Positions 48,540-59,994 are shown, numbered from the stretch's first letter. The stretch: DNA of 64,000 bases from Sciurus carolinensis (GCF_902686445.1 NC_062224.1:53691156-53755155), one strand, 5' to 3'. A program made the numbers and translations. The notes: generated from the letters alone by a model not told the origin.

Positions 48540-49170
48540 AGGTCAATAAATAAGAAAAAGACAGGATGATAGAAAGTTTAACAAAGACTTGAACAGTCAC
48601 TTCATGAAAAGAATTCCAAAACCTGACAAACGTAGGGGCTCAGCCTTTTCAGTAGTAGGGGAAAAGCAATTTTAAGTCACAGTAAGAAACCATTATACCA
48701 TTATACACATGACTGGTGAAAATGTACTAAGACAATGATGTTGGAGAGTAAATTTATACAAGCACACTGAAAAGTGTGTAACTAAGTCAAAAGTAATATA
48801 CTCTGCGACCTGGGATTTCCACACCAAAGTAAATATCCTAATGAAAACCATGCATAATGTAACAGCATCCTCCCAAATGAAGGGGCACAAAAATGTGTCT
48901 CTTAAAAACAATGTTCAACATAAAAGGCAATATAGCAAGAATACTTAGGGTATGGTTCTATTTAGATAAATGTTCAAAACCAGGCAAAACTGAATGATGG
49001 TTGAGGAGTGCACACTTGATAAACTCTAAAGGGGAATCAGAAATCAAGTGAGAATGGTGACCCCTGGTGGGGAGAGACGAGGCTGCAGGGATGATCCTTA
49101 TGCACTGTTTCTCCTCTCTGATGGTGGTTATTTACCTTCTGATTTTATTTATTATGCAGTTGTGTTTATG
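48540..49170 (+). repeat. old L1/HAL1 ORF2 end and 3' UTR
   Basis: 'acttgaacagtcacttcatgaaaag', 'agtaagaaaccattatacc', 'tctgcgacctgggatttccaca', 'ccatgcataatgtaacagca' and 'ggtgacccctggtggggagag' follow the 3' part of old L1/HAL1 elements. Confidence 0.65.
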
Positions 49171-49779
49171 TTTCACGTCTCTCCTGAATGTGTTTAGGAA
49201 ACATACTCACTCAGTACACACTTGCTCCTAGCTTGAGAATGGATTATATGTGGGCAAGAGTGGACCAAGGAAACCATAATGTGGGGGAGAGATTAACAGG
49301 AGCAGGGGCTTGGACCAGGGCCATGGTCCAGGGACAAAGAGATGGAAAGAAATAGATCCATCCGGCAGTATTACTAGGACTTGCTAATGGATGGTTTCCT
49401 CTTATTCCTGTGATAGTTCATAAACCAGAAAAGGTTACATGGACAGAAGCAGTTGGAACTATTCGGGATGGAGTATGAGTTTGTACAGTCCTGCATTAAC
49501 TTTCTCATCTCTCTCCTGGAAAATCAATACTGATAATGGATGGAGCAAGTGTAAGTATTAATGTGTGTTTTTAAGAAATAGATTAGCATGCAGTCAACCT
49601 AGGGAATTTAGAAACAAGCTAATAGAATTCTTTGCCAATTGATTAATAACATATCTTTACCAGCCTCCCATTTTGTTATCATAAGCAGGTTTTATCAATA
49701 GGAGGTAAAAGTTAGATTTAGTGTAATTAGTTTCTAATTACTTTAAGTTACCAGTATATTAAAGAAAACAAGTCTCCCC
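49171..49779. other. gene-free DNA with an unnamed ancient repeat
   Basis: 49245-49400 ('gtggaccaaggaaaccataatgtg...ggcttggaccagggccatgg...ttactaggacttgctaatgg') resembles a long ancient mammalian repeat whose name I cannot give with certainty. Confidence 0.35.
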
Positions 49780-49855
49780 ACCCACACCCCATGCTGGGGA
49801 GGTGACCCAGGGTTGGTAAGTAAGCTACCACTGAGCTGTTTCCCCCAGCCAAACC
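49780..49855 (-). mobile_element. ID-type SINE relic, antisense
   Basis: 'ccatgctggggaggtgacccaggg' and 'aagtaagctaccactgagctgtttcccccagcc' are reversed box-B and box-A halves; diverged. Confidence 0.65.
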
Positions 49856-50031
49856 ATTTTATTCATCTCTGGAATTCCTTACTGGTTTGTATAATATCAC
49901 TGACACTTACTCAGGTTAATAAGTGTTGGCATTTATAGCTAGATCACACAGGAGGTCAAATACTAAATTAAATGTATTCCATATAGTATCCATAAATAGA
50001 CTATTGCAATAATAGTAAAAGACTATGTAAA

Positions 50032-50235
50032 ACAGCTGGTCTTGGTGGCACACATCTGTAATTCCAGTGACTCTGGAGGCTGAGGCAGGAGGATCACAAG
50101 TTTTGAGGCCAATCTCAGCAAAATTAGCGAGGCCCTAAGGAACTTAGCAAGACCCTGTCTCAAAAGAAAAAGTGCTGGGGATGTGACTGAGTGGTTAAGT
50201 ACCACTGGTTTAATTCACAGTACAAAAACAAACAA
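50032..50235 (+). mobile_element. composite B1+ID SINE (MEN type)
   Basis: B1 half 'agctggtcttggtggcacacatctgtaattccagtgac...ggctgaggcaggaggatcacaag' and 'agaccctgtctcaaaag', then ID half 'gtgctggggatgtgactgagtggttaagtaccactgg' and an A-rich tail with caaa units. Confidence 0.88.
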
Positions 50236-50694
50236 ACAAAAGAATATGTAAAATATTATAATCTAAAATCATTGCAAAACTTGAGGTGAATTTGTAGTTT
50301 CCTATTTGGCTATTATGAAAATTATTTTCCTTTCCTTTTCTCTGGAAAAAGGCAGAGCTGTCTTCAGCATTGATGTCCTCTGATGTCCAACAATCGGGGT
50401 AGTAGTGTTTCCCTGTGCTCACCCTACAGGTCCAAATATCGATGAACTGTTGAAGTGCTCCAGTCTCCAAAGAGAGGCAGCTAGGTTCCTGAAGTACTTA
50501 AACAGTGCCCTTAAGCCACCTTTCTCTTTCTAAGGTCACGTTTCTGAATGTGGCCTCCATCCTGGAAATGATGCTCAGACCTGAGCATGTGAAGTGTGCA
50601 GCTTTTCTACTCCCCCTTCTGAAGAAGCCAATCAGACATTTACCCTGCTAAATTTATCTGTACTTTTTTCCTTTTTTATTATAGCATTTTTTGT
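50236..50694. other. intergenic DNA, no gene seen
   Basis: No feature recognised. Confidence 0.4.
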
Positions 50695-50825
50695 TTGGGG
50701 TTTTTTTTTTTTGTTTTGTTTTGTTTCTTTGTGTCACTAGGGAGAATTCACGGGAAGTCTACAATGGAGCTACATCCCCAGACGTTTTTATTTTTTATTT
50801 GTTTCTTTATTTTTAAAAATATATT
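50695..50825 (-). mobile_element. ID/MEN-type SINE fragment, antisense
   Basis: T-rich tail with gtttt units, then 'gtcactagggagaattcacgggaagtctacaatggagctacatccccagac', a reversed ID half with changes. Confidence 0.6.
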
Positions 50826-50978
50826 AAGGTAATCAGGTGCAATGGTGCATGCCTGTAATCTCAGTGACTTGGGAGACTCAGCAACTTAGCAAGACCCGTC
50901 TCAAACTAAAAAATAAAAGGACTGTTGATATGGCTCAATATGAAACACCCCAGGTTCAATTCCTAGTACCAAAAAAAG
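50826..50978 (+). mobile_element. composite B1+ID SINE, internally deleted
   Basis: 'taatcaggtgcaatggtgcatgcctgtaatctcagtgacttggg', 'gactcagcaacttagcaagacccgtctcaaa', then the ID half 'ggactgttgatatggctcaatatg' and 'ccaggttcaattcctagtacc'. A block in the B1 middle is missing. Confidence 0.85.
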
Positions 50979-51080
50979 TGCACATGCACATACCTATGCA
51001 CATATGAACGTGTATGTATATGTGCATACACACACATATACTATATATACATACATACATACACACAATATATACATAAG
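50979..51080. repeat. (CATA)/(TA) mixed microsatellite
   Basis: Alternating ca/ta and cata units after the SINE tail. Confidence 0.8.
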
Positions 51081-51814
51081 CTGTATATTTTATATAGTCT
51101 ACAAAATAGATTGGATATGGCTTGTCCCCTGTATTTGTTAACCCCTTGTACATGTGTTTCCACACAGGTATTGGCACAATAGTTATTCAGTAAGCACAGC
51201 ACAGAGGAGCCAAAGTGATTTCAATAGCATGCAGCTTGGAAGTCAAGCGGTGCTTTGAAAGACTTAGGCCTTCTATAGGTGGGTTACATTACTCAGCACA
51301 AATTGAGAACATGAAATTTTTCAGGGAAATAACAATCACAAATGGCACTGACAAAGTGAAGTACAAAATCCCAAATGAAAGTTAATTTTAAAATTCACTA
51401 ACAGCTAAAAAAAATCTGTGCTGATTCCAAATTTACTTAAGTGATAGCTTTAATTATTTGAATTTTTCAAACTTACATCTTTCTTTTTTAAAATTTTTGT
51501 CTTACCAATTTACCCAAGTTTGCTTTAAGTGAACCTGACACACTTTAGAAATTTCCTGTTGTTTCTTTGATTTCACTCAATAAATCAATATATTTTGTAC
51601 CACTCTGTTTTCTCAACCTCTTTTACCCCATCATATAACCTTAAAGTTCTCTGTTTTCTGTGAGACCCTAGGAAGACAAATGATCCATGCCACAGAAACA
51701 CAAGTCAGATATAGTTCAAAGTGAGCAGGACATGGTTGACTCTGATGAGTCTCTTGTCAGCTCTTAAGAAGGTTCAACCTAGCAAATATAATAAATAAAC
51801 AACCAACTATATCT
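51081..51814. other. intergenic DNA, no gene seen
   Basis: No feature recognised. Confidence 0.4.
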
Positions 51815-51868
51815 ATATAATATATATATATATATATGTATATATGTGTGGTGTGTGTGTGTGTGTAT
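51815..51868. repeat. (TA)n(TG)n compound microsatellite
   Basis: ta run followed by tg run; source of the spurious IYIYIY frame on the minus strand. Confidence 0.92.
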
Positions 51869-52920
51869 AAAAGTTGAACCTCTCCAAACAGTAGTGCATA
51901 TTGAGAGAAGGAAGAAAACAGGAACAGAGAAACTAACTGAAAAAGATCAAGAGAATGAGAATGAACAGAGGGTAAGTGAAGGGGGGCAGGGAAGAGAATA
52001 ATGTTCACTGAGCTTAATATGGACATTTCCTCCTTACATTCTCACAAAAACTTTTTGATTTCACGTAATTTGATTCTGTTACTGACACATACCATGCACA
52101 TATTTTGTTCTGTTACCAACCACCAGATGTAAGAGATGTAAAGTAAATGCTAAATACAAAAGTGGTCATCCCTTAGTTGCTGCTGTTATCACTTGTGTTT
52201 AGAAGTTTAGGCTTAGTTATATCAACTGTCTCAAATCATTCCTGTTTTACAAGTAAACTTGACAGGTTACAGAATTTCTGTACACAACAGTTTGAATCTC
52301 TAAGAGTAAAAACTTGAAAGAAAATTGACCTGCCTAGTATCTTCTGCCTATTGAATGTTTTTAATCCTTTCACTTTAATATTGTCACCTTAACAATCCTT
52401 CCAGCTTTGCATTTTAAAAGAAGTGATGGGGAAGTTATCAACTGGTGGTTTTAGGTATGCTAAAGTAACCAAATGATTTTTGTTTATTTTCTATTCTCAA
52501 GGAAATAATGTGGGCATTTCCATTTTTGTTTCAGTTTTTACAGTATACCTGTTGCCTCCATAGCTTATTTAGTTTAGATAAATAGCTGGTGTTTAATATT
52601 TCTCAAAGTGTATCTTGCAGTATACCACCAGAAGTGTCCTCTGAGTTTCCTGCCCTCCATTCCTTTCTGTGCTTTGATCTTTGCTTTTTCTCATCTCCCC
52701 TCCCAAAAAGATCCATGGCTTGGAAAGAGCGGAAAATCCAATATGGTTATTACTTAGAATGGATAAAGTAGGTATTTTTTCCCCTTGAAAACTTAACCAC
52801 TTTTAACAGTGGAGATACTAATGGACAAGTTTGACTATTTTTAAAGTAATATGGCTGAACTATGGCAACTGTCAACTACTGCCCAGGTGTTCTAAACATC
52901 TGTGACATTTGTAATCATTT
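51869..52920. other. intergenic DNA, no gene seen
   Basis: No feature recognised. Confidence 0.4.
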
Positions 52921-52924
52921 TCTC

Positions 52925-53140
52925 TCCAGATCTCAGTTGGATGAACCTATTCCACTGTATGAGGCAAAAATTTCCAAGGAAGTTGTTCAGAAAAATCAAG
53001 GAAGAAAAATCAAGTTGTTCAATTTTAATCTTCTTCTCAAACCTCAGCTGGATAAACAATCCAGTATTGAAGCCAGAGTTTTCCTTGGAAATTGGAAAAA
53101 AATCAAGGAAGATAAAAAGCAGTTGTTCAGTTTTTAAGCA
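52925..53140 (+). repeat. diverged ~105-bp tandem duplication
   Basis: Unit 1 (about 52928-53032) and unit 2 (about 53037-53138) share the order 'tcag(t/c)tggat(g/a)aac', 'tttccttgg/tttccaagg', 'aaaaatcaaggaag' and 'ca(a)gttgttca(a/g)tttt'. Both lie in one 91-codon plus frame (52862-53137), giving two protein-level repeats beginning 'SQLDE' and 'PQLDK' and ending 'LFNF' and 'LFSF'. No known family; coding status doubtful. Confidence 0.6.
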
Positions 53141-53699
53141 TATTTTCTGACTTACAAAATGTTCAGTATTTTGACCATACTTAAAAATGTTTTCCAGATT
53201 ACTGTGCAAATGAGCAAGATAATTCTGTAACATTTGAAGGGGTATTCTGAAAGTCATTTTTGGTAATTTTTTCTACACGTTTGCCTCTCTTCCCATGAGG
53301 AAAACTGCTTTCAGCAAATTCACACCATTCTATTCGATAAATCTCTTACAGGACTTGGTACACCGTCAAAATAATGTTCTTAGTTACGTGTCAATTCCAT
53401 TTGAACATCTTAACGAGTCTTTGCTGTCAGAATTTAAGCATTTTAATTTATTTTCGGGTTCCAAAGTACCTAACTCATACACACTTCAATTTATCCATTT
53501 ACTTCGAGTTTCTTCAGAAACAAAGGACCACAGGAACTTGTCCTGTGGGAGCTGCAGAGCATTTGCGTGAAGGGCTGGAGACTTCCTGGCATTGGGAAAG
53601 GGGGACTGAGCTTGAAGGGTGCTATCTTCCGAGTTCTGTCTTGGGGAAGGCGGGGTTGGGGTCGGCTCTGGCGCTGTCACCACCTCTAGACGTCACCAC

Positions 53700-54720
53700 T
53701 GCTCCCCGAAAGCTCTACCTAAGCAGCAGTCCGGCACCGAGGCTCGAGTCCAGACGCTGTACCCCCAGTGATGACATCCCTACTGCAGGCCTAGCAGCGT
53801 TCAGCCATTTCGATGCCCAACGGGGTAGTGCACACCCGCCCGGGCCAAGAGCTGCCACAGCCCCTCATCTCACCCACAGGATCCGGCCCAGAGCCTGGCA
53901 GGAGCGCCAGGACCGCCCCCGCCCGGAGAACGCAGCCGGGGGCGGGACCTCGCGGGCCGCGTGCCCGTCACGCACGCCGCGCGGGGGCGGGGCCCTGGCG
54001 CGCGCTGGAAGTACTGCGGGGCTGGCGGTCGGCCTCAGCCGCTTCGCGTCGCGGCCCTTTCGGTAGCCGGCTACTCGCCCACCTACAAAAAGCCGCCGGA
54101 AACAGTGCGGCTCTGACGGAAAAGGTCCCGGAGCCAAGAAGCCGCCGCCTCCTGGTCTCCCGAGCTGCGGAGCCAACGCCTCGCCGCGCCGCCCTGGCGG
54201 CCGTGCTGCCCCTCAGGCCCCTCCCGGCCGCAGGCGGCAGAGTGGGCGGTCCGACCGCGGCCCGCAGGAACCCCTTCGCCCGCCTGGACAAGCGGCTGCG
54301 TGTCGCCATGGACGCCCGGGACGGGCTGCCCCGCGGCCAGCAGGCGGCGCCGGGCTCGGTGAGTGTCTTCGTGCCTGCCGGGCTAAGGGCTTTCGTCCTT
54401 CATGGTGGGGCCAGCTGCGAGTTAGGGATGGAAAGTTCTGGGGTGCGGGGCAGGGAAATGGGCGCGAAGCGTTCCTGTCGCCGCGGCCTGAGGGAGCCCC
54501 GAGCCCTGGGGACGGCTGCTCCTGAAAGGCGGGGTTTGCGGAGGCTGCCCGGCTGCGGATGTGCTGCCGCTGTGCGCCGCCTCAGCTCGGGTAGACGTGA
54601 CTGCAGGTCTGCGCGGAAGTCCATCCGCGGAAGGCATCCCGAGGGCAGCGTGGACGGACAAAGCCCCGACCGCCTTCCCACCGTGCTTCTCGCGCAAAGC
54701 TGCCCGGAGTGGAGGAGTGT
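53700..54720 (+). promoter_or_regulatory. CpG island with probable promoter
   Basis: Abrupt rise in G+C and CpG between about 53700 and 54720, densest at 53880-54360, without TATA box. Includes GGGGCGGGGCC-type (Sp1-like) runs near 53985-53995 and GC boxes near 53940. The island spans the first exon-like segment with a splice donor at 54359. Long open frames on both strands here reflect the base composition. Confidence 0.75.
54308..54358 (+). CDS. exon 1 coding part (candidate) of the 54-kb gene
   Basis: 17 codons beginning MDARDG and ending exactly at a strong donor (TCG|gtgagt). Lies in the CpG island. Phase 0 at the donor does not match the frame in which exons 2 and 3 look coding, so either this ATG is not used or the exon carries an indel. 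Confidence 0.4.
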
Positions 54721-55023
54721 TGAGGATAAATTTGTTCAGACTTCACGAGCATTTTTCTTACTCTGAAGTCTTTTGGGTCTTTCGGCTTAAGGTTTGTATG
54801 GTCAGTTACTAAATGCGCAAAACTGACCTTTTTCCCTCTTAGTTTGAATATTAAAGTTAAGACCCAAAGTGAAAAACTGCTCGGATTGATTTGGGTGTGT
54901 GTAAATTTGTGTGCACTGGCATTTACTGAGAAGGTAGTTTGCCAGTTGAGCCTGTCTACACTTTTAAAGCAAACTACAGCATCATTTACGTTTTAAAAGG
55001 ACTATTTCTTAACCTGTTTTTAG

Positions 55024-55097
55024 ATACTAATCAAGAAAATGATTTGCCATGGGAAGAGAAGTCATCTGAAAGTACAACAGTTATTGAACTACCCCAG
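55024..55097 (+). CDS. exon 2 (candidate) of the 54-kb gene
   Basis: 74 bases between tttttag and gtaata. In the frame continuing into exon 3 it encodes an acidic, serine/threonine-rich stretch ([17 protein letters not shown] and following). Length 74 is not a multiple of three, so skipping it would shift the frame. Confidence 0.5.
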
Positions 55098-55619
55098 GTA
55101 ATACTTTTTAAATATCATTAGCATGTGTATTCGTATGCTTCTCAGAAGCATTCTGCTTGAAAAATAGTTTTGCAGAGAAGCTTGAAAGTGATTATCTTTA
55201 CCAGAGTTGAATAGATGGCATCAGCCAAAATAAAGGACTTGGTGTGTTACCAAGTAACAATTGCTGTAATGGTCACCAGCAGGAAAGTAGGCATAGTAGG
55301 TGAGAGTTGTTGGTTGCCCTTTACCCTCATCAGTTTTTTTAACACACTTCTTTTTTGAGCTCATCACTCAGAGGAACCCCTCCATACTAAGGTACTTCTT
55401 CAACTTGATCCTTTCTTAAATCTTCAAAAGAAATCCTCCAGTTACCTCCACAAGTTATGGCATAGCACCGAACCTTGCTGTCCACGTCCCCAACACCTAC
55501 AAGTACTTATGCTGGGATCATTTGGTAAATGTGTGATTGTTCCTAATGGATGTAGGCTGTCAAATGCCACAAGACTCAATCTCTCCTCTTTGCCTAAGAC
55601 TACCTTACCTAAAAGTATT
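55098..55619. other. intron 2 part, no feature
   Basis: Between candidate exons 2 and 3, before the SINE; unique-looking sequence. Confidence 0.4.
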
Positions 55620-55620
55620 C

Positions 55621-55720
55621 TTTTTTTTTTTTTTTTTTTTTTTTGCGGTGCTGGGGATGGAACCCAGGGCCTTGTGCTCTCAAGGCAAGCTCTTTACCGA
55701 CTGAGCTATCTCCCCAGCCT
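55621..55720 (-). mobile_element. ID-type SINE in intron 2, antisense
   Basis: Long T-run (A-tail), 'gcggtgctggggatggaacccagggcc', 'ttgtgctctcaaggcaagctc', 'taccgactgagctatctccccagcc'. Core close to the 47.5-kb copy. Confidence 0.93.
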
Positions 55721-56208
55721 GAGAATTCTTGTAAGGTGAATAATATTGACTTGAAAAGACAGCAAAGTGGGTTAATGGCAGACTTTTGAGATCAGAAAAT
55801 GTTTCTTAAAAATGGCCTTTAAGGGGGTCCCTAAAGTTACCTGCAGGAAGAGCAGCTTAGCCCAAGTTCCAGTTTCAAAGACTTGAGGTACTTTTTCAGA
55901 CATTGGGAAGATTTCTACTTTGATAACAACATCTGTAGTACTCTATAAAGTGTTAGTTCTTTTTAGTAAAACCTAAAAAGTGAAATATGCTCCATTCCAA
56001 CAAGTTTTTGCCTCTTAGCGGAAACTACTATTAATTTAGCTCCTTCCAGAATTTTTCAGTATGTAGGACTTTTTAATGATATTTAGTGTATAGTTCATGT
56101 AATTTTGCTATTCAGAGACTGTGAATATGTGAGTTAATAAAATCTTTAGATTGAAGGGTTTTTCTAGAAACTCTGATTTTTTGTGTTGTTTCCTTTTTCT
56201 TTTAAAAG

Positions 56209-56411
56209 GCTTTACCCCGATTATTCTCTGAATCGGATAGTCTGTCCTCAGAAAATACTGAGTTACCCTTGGACTGGAGTTTTAAAACCGACTCCTTGTC
56301 ACCTCTTCTCAACCCGTTACCTGGGAAGATCATTTGAAAGTGCAGGAAGAGGCTCAAGATCTTGTCCAGCATTGTAGAGCAACAGAAGTTACTTTGCCTC
56401 AAAGTATAAAG
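56209..56411 (+). CDS. exon 3 (candidate) of the 54-kb gene, with internal frame break
   Basis: 203 bases between ttttaaaag and gtaatt. First 36 codons are open in the exon 2 frame, then TGA follows at about 56333-56335. Shifting by one base near 56317 opens the rest ([20 protein letters not shown] and on) to the donor. A second coding-like frame within one exon argues for a one-base loss. Confidence 0.5.
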
Positions 56412-56689
56412 GTAATTCTGAAATATATAACTGTTTTAAAGTAGCAGATTAAGTATAAAATGCTTCTGTAAAATATTAAACAGATTTCTTTCTGTTAAGT
56501 TTTTCTTCTAATATCTTAAGACACAAAGAATTGGGGAATTTTGTTTCTTCCAAATGGTGCTTTCATACACATTTTTGATAGATTGTGTAACAGCCCTTTA
56601 AATTTAGAGACCTATCCTGAGAATTAAGCAGTGGTGCAGGCAGGAAGTGTTTGCACAGTTGTAGATAGACACAATCCCTGTATTTTATT

Positions 56690-56780
56690 TATTTGTTTTT
56701 ATGTGGTGCTGAGGATGGAACCCAGGGCCTCCCACATGCTAAGTGAGCACTTTGCCCCTGAACCACACACCAGCCCCAAA
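56690..56780 (-). mobile_element. ID-type SINE, antisense
   Basis: 'atgtggtgctgaggatggaacccagggcctcccacatgctaag', 'gagcactttgcccctgaaccacacaccagcccc': reversed ID core. Confidence 0.85.
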
Positions 56781-57249
56781 CCATTCTTTTCTAAGGCTTC
56801 TTTAGAAAAAAATAAAAGGAAATGAAATGCAATTGATTAAGTTATAAAAGCAGATGGATTTTACTGACTTTTTTTCTCTTTTTAAATATGCACTCACTTT
56901 TCTACCTAGGTAATGGTCTATTGTAAATTTAAAGTTCTAGACTGGTTCTAGAGAAATATAGCTTCATTACTTTCAAGCATCTCATTAATTCAAACTAGAT
57001 GAAACAGGATTACTTAAAACTTGCTATATCTTTTTCAGTAAATTAGGATGATTTGTCATATCCATTATCAGTGTTCACTGACTACTTCTGAAAGTGTTTT
57101 TATGGGGTATAGGGATTAAGTGTGGTGTGGTGCTCGCTACACAAACATATTTCAACCACTTATGATAAAAAAGTTTTTGTTAAGGATAGTAGAAACAGGA
57201 GAATGTTGCCATCTATGTTACTTGTGTGTTCCTTCTGATACCTGTTTTT
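56781..57249. other. no gene or repeat recognised
   Basis: AT-rich DNA between the SINE and the L1; no further exon with convincing borders seen. Confidence 0.4.
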
Positions 57250-57755
57250 ATTTTGCTGCATGTTGAAGCAAATAAATTTGCTGAAGAGGCTATCTTTTCT
57301 CCATTGTATGTTTTTGGCACCTTTGTCTAATATGAGATGACTGTACTTATGTGGGTTTGTCTCTGTGTCTTCCCATTGGTCTACCTGCCTATTTTGGTGC
57401 CAATGCCATGCCGTTTTTGTTACTATGACTTTGTATTATAGTTGAAGGTGTGGTATAGTGATGCCTCCTGCTAAGGATTGCTTTGGCTATTCTGTGTCTC
57501 TTATTTTTACAAATGAATTTCACTATTGGTTTCTCTATTTCTATGAAGGTCATTGGGATTTTAATTGGAATTGCCTTGAATCTGTACAACACTTTTGGTA
57601 GTATGTCCATTTTGACTGTATTAATTCTGCCAATCCAAGAACATGTGAGATCTTTCCATCTTCCAAAGTTACTGTTAATTTCTTTCTTTAGTGTTCTGTA
57701 GTTTTCATTGTAGAGGTCTTTTACCTCTTTTTTGTTAGATTAATTCCCAACTATA

Positions 57756-57789
<34 letters not shown>

Positions 57790-59440
57790 TGTGAATTGGG
57801 TAGTTTTCCTAGTTTCTCTTGCAGAGGATTTGTCACTTATGAATAGAAATGCATTAGATTCATGAGTGTTGATTTTATATCCTGTTACTTTGCTGAATTC
57901 ACTTATTAGTTCTAGAAGTTTTCTGGTAGAGTTTTTTGGATCCTGTAAATACAGAATCATGTCATTAGCAAATAGTGTTAACTTGAGTTGTTCTTTTCCT
58001 ATTTCTCTCCCTTTAATTTTTTGGTGTGTCCGATTGCCATAACTAGAGTTTCAAGGATGATGTTGAATAGAGGTGGGGAAAGAGGGCATACCTCTCTTGT
58101 TCCAATTTTTATAGGGAATGCTTTCAGTTTTTCTCAGTTTAGAATGATGTTGGTCTTGAGCTTAGCATAGATAGCCTTTACAATGTTGAGGTGTGTTCCT
58201 GCTATCCCTAGTTTTTCTAGTGTTTTAAGCATGAAGAGGTTCTGTATTTTATCACATGCTTTTTGTGCATCTGTTGAAATAATCACATACTTCTTAACTT
58301 TAAGTTTGTTGATGTGGTGAATTACACTTATTGATTTCCAGATGTTGAACTAACCTTGCATCCCTGGGATGAAGCCCACTTGATCATGGTGCACTGTCTT
58401 TTAAATATGTTTTTGTATGCAATTTGCCAGAATTTTGTTAAGAATTTTTGCGTCTGTGTTCATCAGGGATATTGGTCTAAAGTTTTCTTTCCTTAATATC
58501 TTTGTCTGGTTTGGGTATCAGGGTGATACTAGCTTCATAGAATGAGTTTGGAAGGGTTCCCTCCTTTTCCATTTTATGGAATACTTTGAGGAGTATTGCA
58601 ATTAGTTCTTCTTTGAAGGTCTTGTAGACCTTGGCCGAGAATCCATCTGGTCTTGGGCTTTTCTTGGTTGGTAGACTTTTGATGCCTTCTTCTATTTCAT
58701 TGCTTGAAATTGGTCTGTTTGAATTGTGTATGTCCTCCTGATTCATTTTGAGTGGATCCTATGTCTCTAGAAATTTTTGCCTTTGAAATGTTTTATTTTG
58801 TTGGAGTATAAATTGTGAAAATAGCTTCTAATTATGTTTTGTATTTCAATAGTGTCCATCATGATATTTTCTTTTTCATCACAAATTTTAGTAATTTGAA
58901 TTTTCTCTTTTCTTTTTGTTAATGTGGCTAAGGGTTTACCAATTTTGTTTATTTTTTCCTAGGAACCAACTTTTTGTTTTGTCAATTTTTTGAATTGTTT
59001 CTTTTGTTTCAGTTTCATTGATCAGCTCTTATTTTAATTATTTCCTTTCTTTTCCTATTTTTGGTGTTGATCTGTTCTTCTTTTTCTAGGGCTTTCATAT
59101 ATGTTAGGTCATTTATTTGTTGACTATTTATACTTTTAATGCATGAGTTCAATGCAATGAATTTTCCTCTTAGTACTGATTTCGTAGTGTCCCAGAGATT
59201 TTGATATGTTGTGTTGATGTTGTTTACCTCTAAGAATTTTTTTTTATCTCTTCCCTGATATCTTCTGCTATCCATGCATCACTCAGTAATGTATAATTTA
59301 GTTTCCAGGTATTGGAGTAATTTCTATTTTTTATTTTATTATTGATTTCTGATTTCATTCCATTATGATGTGGTAGAATACGGGGTAGTATCTCTAATTT
59401 TTTGTATTTGCTAAGGATTTTGGTTTTTGATCTCATCCTT
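57250..59440 (-). pseudogene. L1 ORF2 (endonuclease end to reverse transcriptase), antisense
   Basis: Minus-strand frames give L1 ORF2 blocks: 59015-59275 (endonuclease C-terminal part, 'LWDTTKSVLRGKFIALNS'), 58477-58746 ('SSNEIEEGIKSLPTKKSPRPDG' start of the reverse-transcriptase domain through '[13 protein letters not shown]'), and 57389-57610 further downstream. Frames are separated by stops and shifts. It is truncated at both ends (no ORF1, no 3' UTR). Better preserved than the other antisense L1 copies in the window. A (TG)n run lies inside at 57759-57784. Confidence 0.9.
57759..57784. repeat. (TG)n microsatellite inside L1
   Basis: 13 TG units arisen within the antisense L1 ORF2. Confidence 0.92.
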
Positions 59441-59994
59441 TTCTCTCTCCTGTTACCTCTTGTCTGCTTTCCCTTCTCCCATCCTCCTTTCTCTACTCTA
59501 CTAGACTTTCTTTCCCTAGTCTATTCATTTGTATTTGATTGTCCTTTATGTAATATTTTCCTTCCCTCTACTTTGCTTTATTTTACTCCCAACACATACT
59601 TTCTGAGCCCTCTTTATTTTCCTCATTGTATTAATGTCTCAGTGCCTCAAGAGATCAAAGACATGTTTCTGTTGCACTTTAGATTGTGTTTCTTACTCTT
59701 GAATCCCCACAGCCAGGGAAGCTTCTCTGAAATATGTGGCAGAGGGGAAAAAGAGAGTTCAACAAAGAACAAGTATGATCCTAAGGTTTTTGCCACTTTG
59801 TTCCATTGGCCAATGCAAGTCATATGCCCAAGTCTGACTCTCATGTTGTAGGGATATAACATACTCTTCCCAGGAGTGTTTGAAAAGTGGATATTGGTGA
59901 TTAATACTACCATATCCACTGTCTCCTTTTGCTCACCTGCTACATGTTGGTGGTTCCTACCTTGACCTTCCTATTTCATAAATCATAATGCATT
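59441..59994. other. gene-free DNA
   Basis: Pyrimidine-rich. The open frame at 59402-59851 begins inside the L1 and is not a gene. Confidence 0.4.

Larger units (their letters stand above)
54308..56411 (+). pseudogene. 5' exons of an unidentified multi-exon gene, frame interrupted
   Basis: Three exon-like segments with canonical borders: exon 1 with ATG at 54308 (good Kozak context gccATGG) ending at 54358 before gtgagt; exon 2 55024-55097, preceded by a pyrimidine-rich tttttag and followed by gtaata; exon 3 56209-56411, preceded by ctttttcttttaaaag and followed by gtaatt. Exons 2 and 3 read well in one shared frame ('[13 protein letters not shown]', '[16 protein letters not shown]', '[16 protein letters not shown]'). 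Exon 1 from its ATG enters that frame out of register, and exon 3 needs a one-base shift near 56317 to continue as '[18 protein letters not shown]...'. I do not recognise the protein; it looks soluble, acidic and helix-prone. It could be a decaying or duplicated gene, or a real gene with a different start and a sequencing error. It is not a retrocopy, since introns are present. Confidence 0.55.

Noticed and set aside
49245..49560. Possible retroviral pol fragment
   Set aside because: Short phrases looked coding-like, but no integrase or reverse-transcriptase motif could be found; wording fits an ancient non-coding repeat better.
53813..54766. 317-codon plus-strand open frame through the CpG island
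   Set aside because: It runs across the candidate 5' UTR, exon 1 and intron 1, ignores the strong splice donor at 54359 and has only GC-driven composition. Not accepted as a protein.
59402..59851. 149-codon plus-strand open frame
   Set aside because: Begins inside the antisense L1 and continues through pyrimidine-rich DNA; F/L/S-rich artefact.
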